64,000 nucleotides of DNA from positions 40,001 through 104,000 of the forward strand of contig NZ_SWKM01000014.1 of assembly GCF_005871205.1 (NCBI RefSeq), read 5' to 3'. The translations under genes and the position numbers were made by a program. Each line of letters starts with the position of its first letter. Position 1 is the stretch's first letter. Shown piece after piece: positions 62,235-64,000 of this stretch. The notes under the pieces were generated by a model, which was not told where the DNA came from, did no database searches, and saw only the letters and a program-made list of their open reading frames with translations. Source of the DNA: Marinobacter alexandrii. Its GTDB lineage: Bacteria > Pseudomonadota > Gammaproteobacteria > Pseudomonadales > Oleiphilaceae.

Positions 62235-64000
62235 ATGAAAACGGTGGTGAGTGTCAGCCAAGGCACGTCGGATTTTGACTATGAGATGGAGGCCCAATTT
62301 TTGGGGCAGCGCTTTCGTATCATTCGGCTCGGCGCTGATGGCGATCTTAGCCGTGCCGAGTCGTTGCTCGAATCGGTCCGGGATCAGGCTGATGCTATCG
62401 GCCTAAGCATGGTGCACGATCACTATCAGGTCGGAAAAGAAAAGTTGCGACACCCGGATACCGAACGCCTGGAGGCCTGCGTGCCCGACAAGCCAGTTAC
62501 CACCGGGGCCGGGCTGCGTGGCATTCTTCAGGAGTGGGCCATTCGTCATACTCAGTCAGAGCTGGGACATTTTTTTGATAATGCACGAGTGCTGTTCCTG
62601 AATGGCCAGGCCGGTTATCGGATTGCCCAAGCGGTCTCGGAACATACTGAGAACCTGATGTTTGCCGATCCCTACATCGATCTTGGTGTGCCCCGGTTAC
62701 TGAGTAGCCTTGGCCAGCTGGAGACCTATACGCGTTTGACTGCGCCACTGTTGTTCCAGCCAGCCGCCGTTGCGACCCTGACTAACTTGCGACGCAGCCC
62801 TCTGTACCGGCTTGGTGAGGGGTTGGTCAAAGGCTCACTGAATCATGCTGTCGAAAATTCCCATGTGATTGTGGGCAGCATGCCTGACCTGGCCGATTTC
62901 AGTCAGAAGTTGCTGGATGGAAAAACCATTATTACCTCACGGGTGACCGAAGCCGCATTGGACTGGATGCGCTCCCGGCGGGTAGCAATGGTGGTGGATT
63001 ACAGTCCCTGGCTGGATGATCGGCCGGTGGGCATGAACGTGATGGAAGCGATGATCAGTACGGTGTTGTCGCGCAGCCCCGGACAACTGAAACCGGACGA
63101 TTACCTCGGGGTGATTGAGACCCTGGGCATCAAACCCCGGATCCTTTATCCCCTGGGCTATCGTCGGGTTAACCGGTTTGCGTTCGTGATTCACCCCCTG
63201 TCCCAGCAGTACCTGACCAAAACGCCTCCGCTGGACTGGATCGCGAGTGTTTCACCGCCCGTGGTGATGAATCTGGTTGAAAAGGCAGTGGCCTATACCC
63301 CGCCTTTCATCTATTCCAGGGTCTCCGGTATTCGATCGCCAACCGGCGATGAGGTGGAAGGTTGGTTGATTACCGTGGGAGGCACACCCCGGGAGATCAT
63401 GGCCCATGGACCGGAGTTCACCTATTCCCGGTTACTGGCAGCAGCGAAGCTGGCAAAAAAACTGGGGGCCCAGATCATGGGGTTGGGGGCATTCACCAAG
63501 GTGGTGGGGGATGCCGGTATTACGGTTGCCAAGCGGGCGCCACTGCCAATCACCACAGGCAATAGCTACAGCGCCTCTGGTGCCCTCTGGGCTGCCCACG
63601 ATGCCGTGAGGCGTATTGGGCGTGTGCACGTCGGCGCCAGTGGGAAAATGGCCGGGAAAGCGATGGTCGTGGGTGCCACGGGCGCCATTGGCTCGGTGTG
63701 TGCCCGATTGCTGGCCAAGGCGGTGGATGAAATCTACCTGGTCGCACCAGAGCCGGCCAAGCTCCTGGCACTGAAGGAGAGCATTGAGCAGGAAACGCCG
63801 GGAGCTCAGGTCCACGTGGCGGGTACCGCCGACCGGGATGTGGTGGACATGGACATGATCGTTACCGCCACGTCAGGCGCCGGTAAGCGGATTCTGGACA
63901 TTATGAAGGTGAAGCCGGGCTGTGTGATTACCGACGTTGCCCGGCCATTGGATATCCCTGCGGAGGACGTGGCCAAGCGGCCGGATGTGCTGGTGATCGA
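62235..64000 (+). CDS. Acyl-ACP reductase-like NAD(P)-dependent protein with long N-terminal region (runs off the window)
   Basis: The frame from ATG 62235 is open to the last base (at least 588 codons, no stop) and would be missed if only closed frames were listed. From about residue 315 it resembles cyanobacterial acyl-ACP reductase: FVIHPLSQQYLTKTPPLDWI, GWLITVGGTPREIMAHG, KLGAQIMGLGAFTKVVGD, the PITTGNSYSASGALW segment, then an NAD(P)-binding KAMVVGATGAIGSVCARLL. Residues 1 to about 310 are unlike AAR and of unknown function. In this genus fatty aldehydes feed wax esters, so a fatty acyl reductase is a fair guess. The ribosome-binding site is weak; an in-frame TTG at 62223 is an alternative start. 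Confidence 0.75.
   Translation, partial: MKTVVSVSQGTSDFDYEMEAQFLGQRFRIIRLGADGDLSRAESLLESVRDQADAIGLSMVHDHYQVGKEKLRHPDTERLEACVPDKPVTTGAGLRGILQEWAIRHTQSELGHFFDNARVLFLNGQAGYRIAQAVSEHTENLMFADPYIDLGVPRLLSSLGQLETYTRLTAPLLFQPAAVATLTNLRRSPLYRLGEGLVKGSLNHAVENSHVIVGSMPDLADFSQKLLDGKTIITSRVTEAALDWMRSRRVAMVVDYSPWLDDRPVGMNVMEAMISTVLSRSPGQLKPDDYLGVIETLGIKPRILYPLGYRRVNRFAFVIHPLSQQYLTKTPPLDWIASVSPPVVMNLVEKAVAYTPPFIYSRVSGIRSPTGDEVEGWLITVGGTPREIMAHGPEFTYSRLLAAAKLAKKLGAQIMGLGAFTKVVGDAGITVAKRAPLPITTGNSYSASGALWAAHDAVRRIGRVHVGASGKMAGKAMVVGATGAIGSVCARLLAKAVDEIYLVAPEPAKLLALKESIEQETPGAQVHVAGTADRDVVDMDMIVTATSGAGKRILDIMKVKPGCVITDVARPLDIPAEDVAKRPDVLVI

Overview
The window looks like a chromosomal segment of a marine gammaproteobacterium, most probably Marinobacter or a close relative. 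The reasons are the GC-rich third codon positions, the block gyrA-serC-pheA-hisC-tyrA/aroA-cmk-rpsA-ihfB-lapA-lapB-pyrF, a Pseudomonas-type tyrA-aroA fusion, an OsmC-YcaO fusion protein, rmf next to pyrD and rlmL, and the tesA/ybbA/ybbP trio. I see no prophage, insertion sequence, CRISPR array or integron. This is mostly core genome with a few accessory patches.

Layout. 1-8.5 kb: tail of an SDR oxidoreductase, a MarR regulator with its siderophore-interacting flavoprotein (two operator-like sites over a good promoter), an ADP-ribosylglycohydrolase-like protein, a rhombosortase beside two related secreted proteins (the one carrying the GlyGly-CTERM signal is broken by an in-frame TAA), OsmC-YcaO, and a DUF2845 protein. 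8.6-15.8 kb: a membrane protein, two DUF4398-like lipoproteins (one with OmpA), a YghU-type glutathione transferase, then ggt, a thiamine-binding-like protein and a second-type FtsH as one leftward unit. 15.9-30.5 kb: purU, gyrA, the aromatic/serine/histidine supraoperon through rpsA with a clear terminator, ihfB, lapAB and pyrF. 30.6-46.4 kb: two identical tRNA-Asn genes with near-identical promoter layout, aspartate aminotransferase, uvrB, a divergent pair of GNAT/C39-peptidase-like protein and RimK-like ATP-grasp ligase with a tiny Cys-Cys peptide ORF between them, a CDF metal transporter, pyrD, rmf, rlmKL, an outer-membrane barrel, an M18 aminopeptidase and a YheT hydrolase. 46.4-64 kb: tesA divergent from ybbA-ybbP, a periplasmic binding protein, an SCP2-like protein coupled to an iron alcohol dehydrogenase, a BepA-like M48 protease, DUF599, two overlapping PaaI thioesterases, htpG, DUF2835, dusC, a metallo-beta-lactamase-fold protein, a class I aldolase, and finally a long gene running off the end whose C-terminal half resembles cyanobacterial acyl-ACP reductase.

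Most promising for follow-up: (1) the GNAT/C39 + ATP-grasp pair with an unannotated 22-codon peptide ORF, which reads like a peptide-modification system; (2) the rhombosortase/GlyGly-CTERM locus with a single nonsense codon; (3) the acyl-ACP-reductase-like gene with an extra N-terminal region of about 310 residues; (4) a 400-bp AT-rich gap upstream of pyrD with several DnaA-box-like sites. All assignments come from reading the sequence; no database search was possible.
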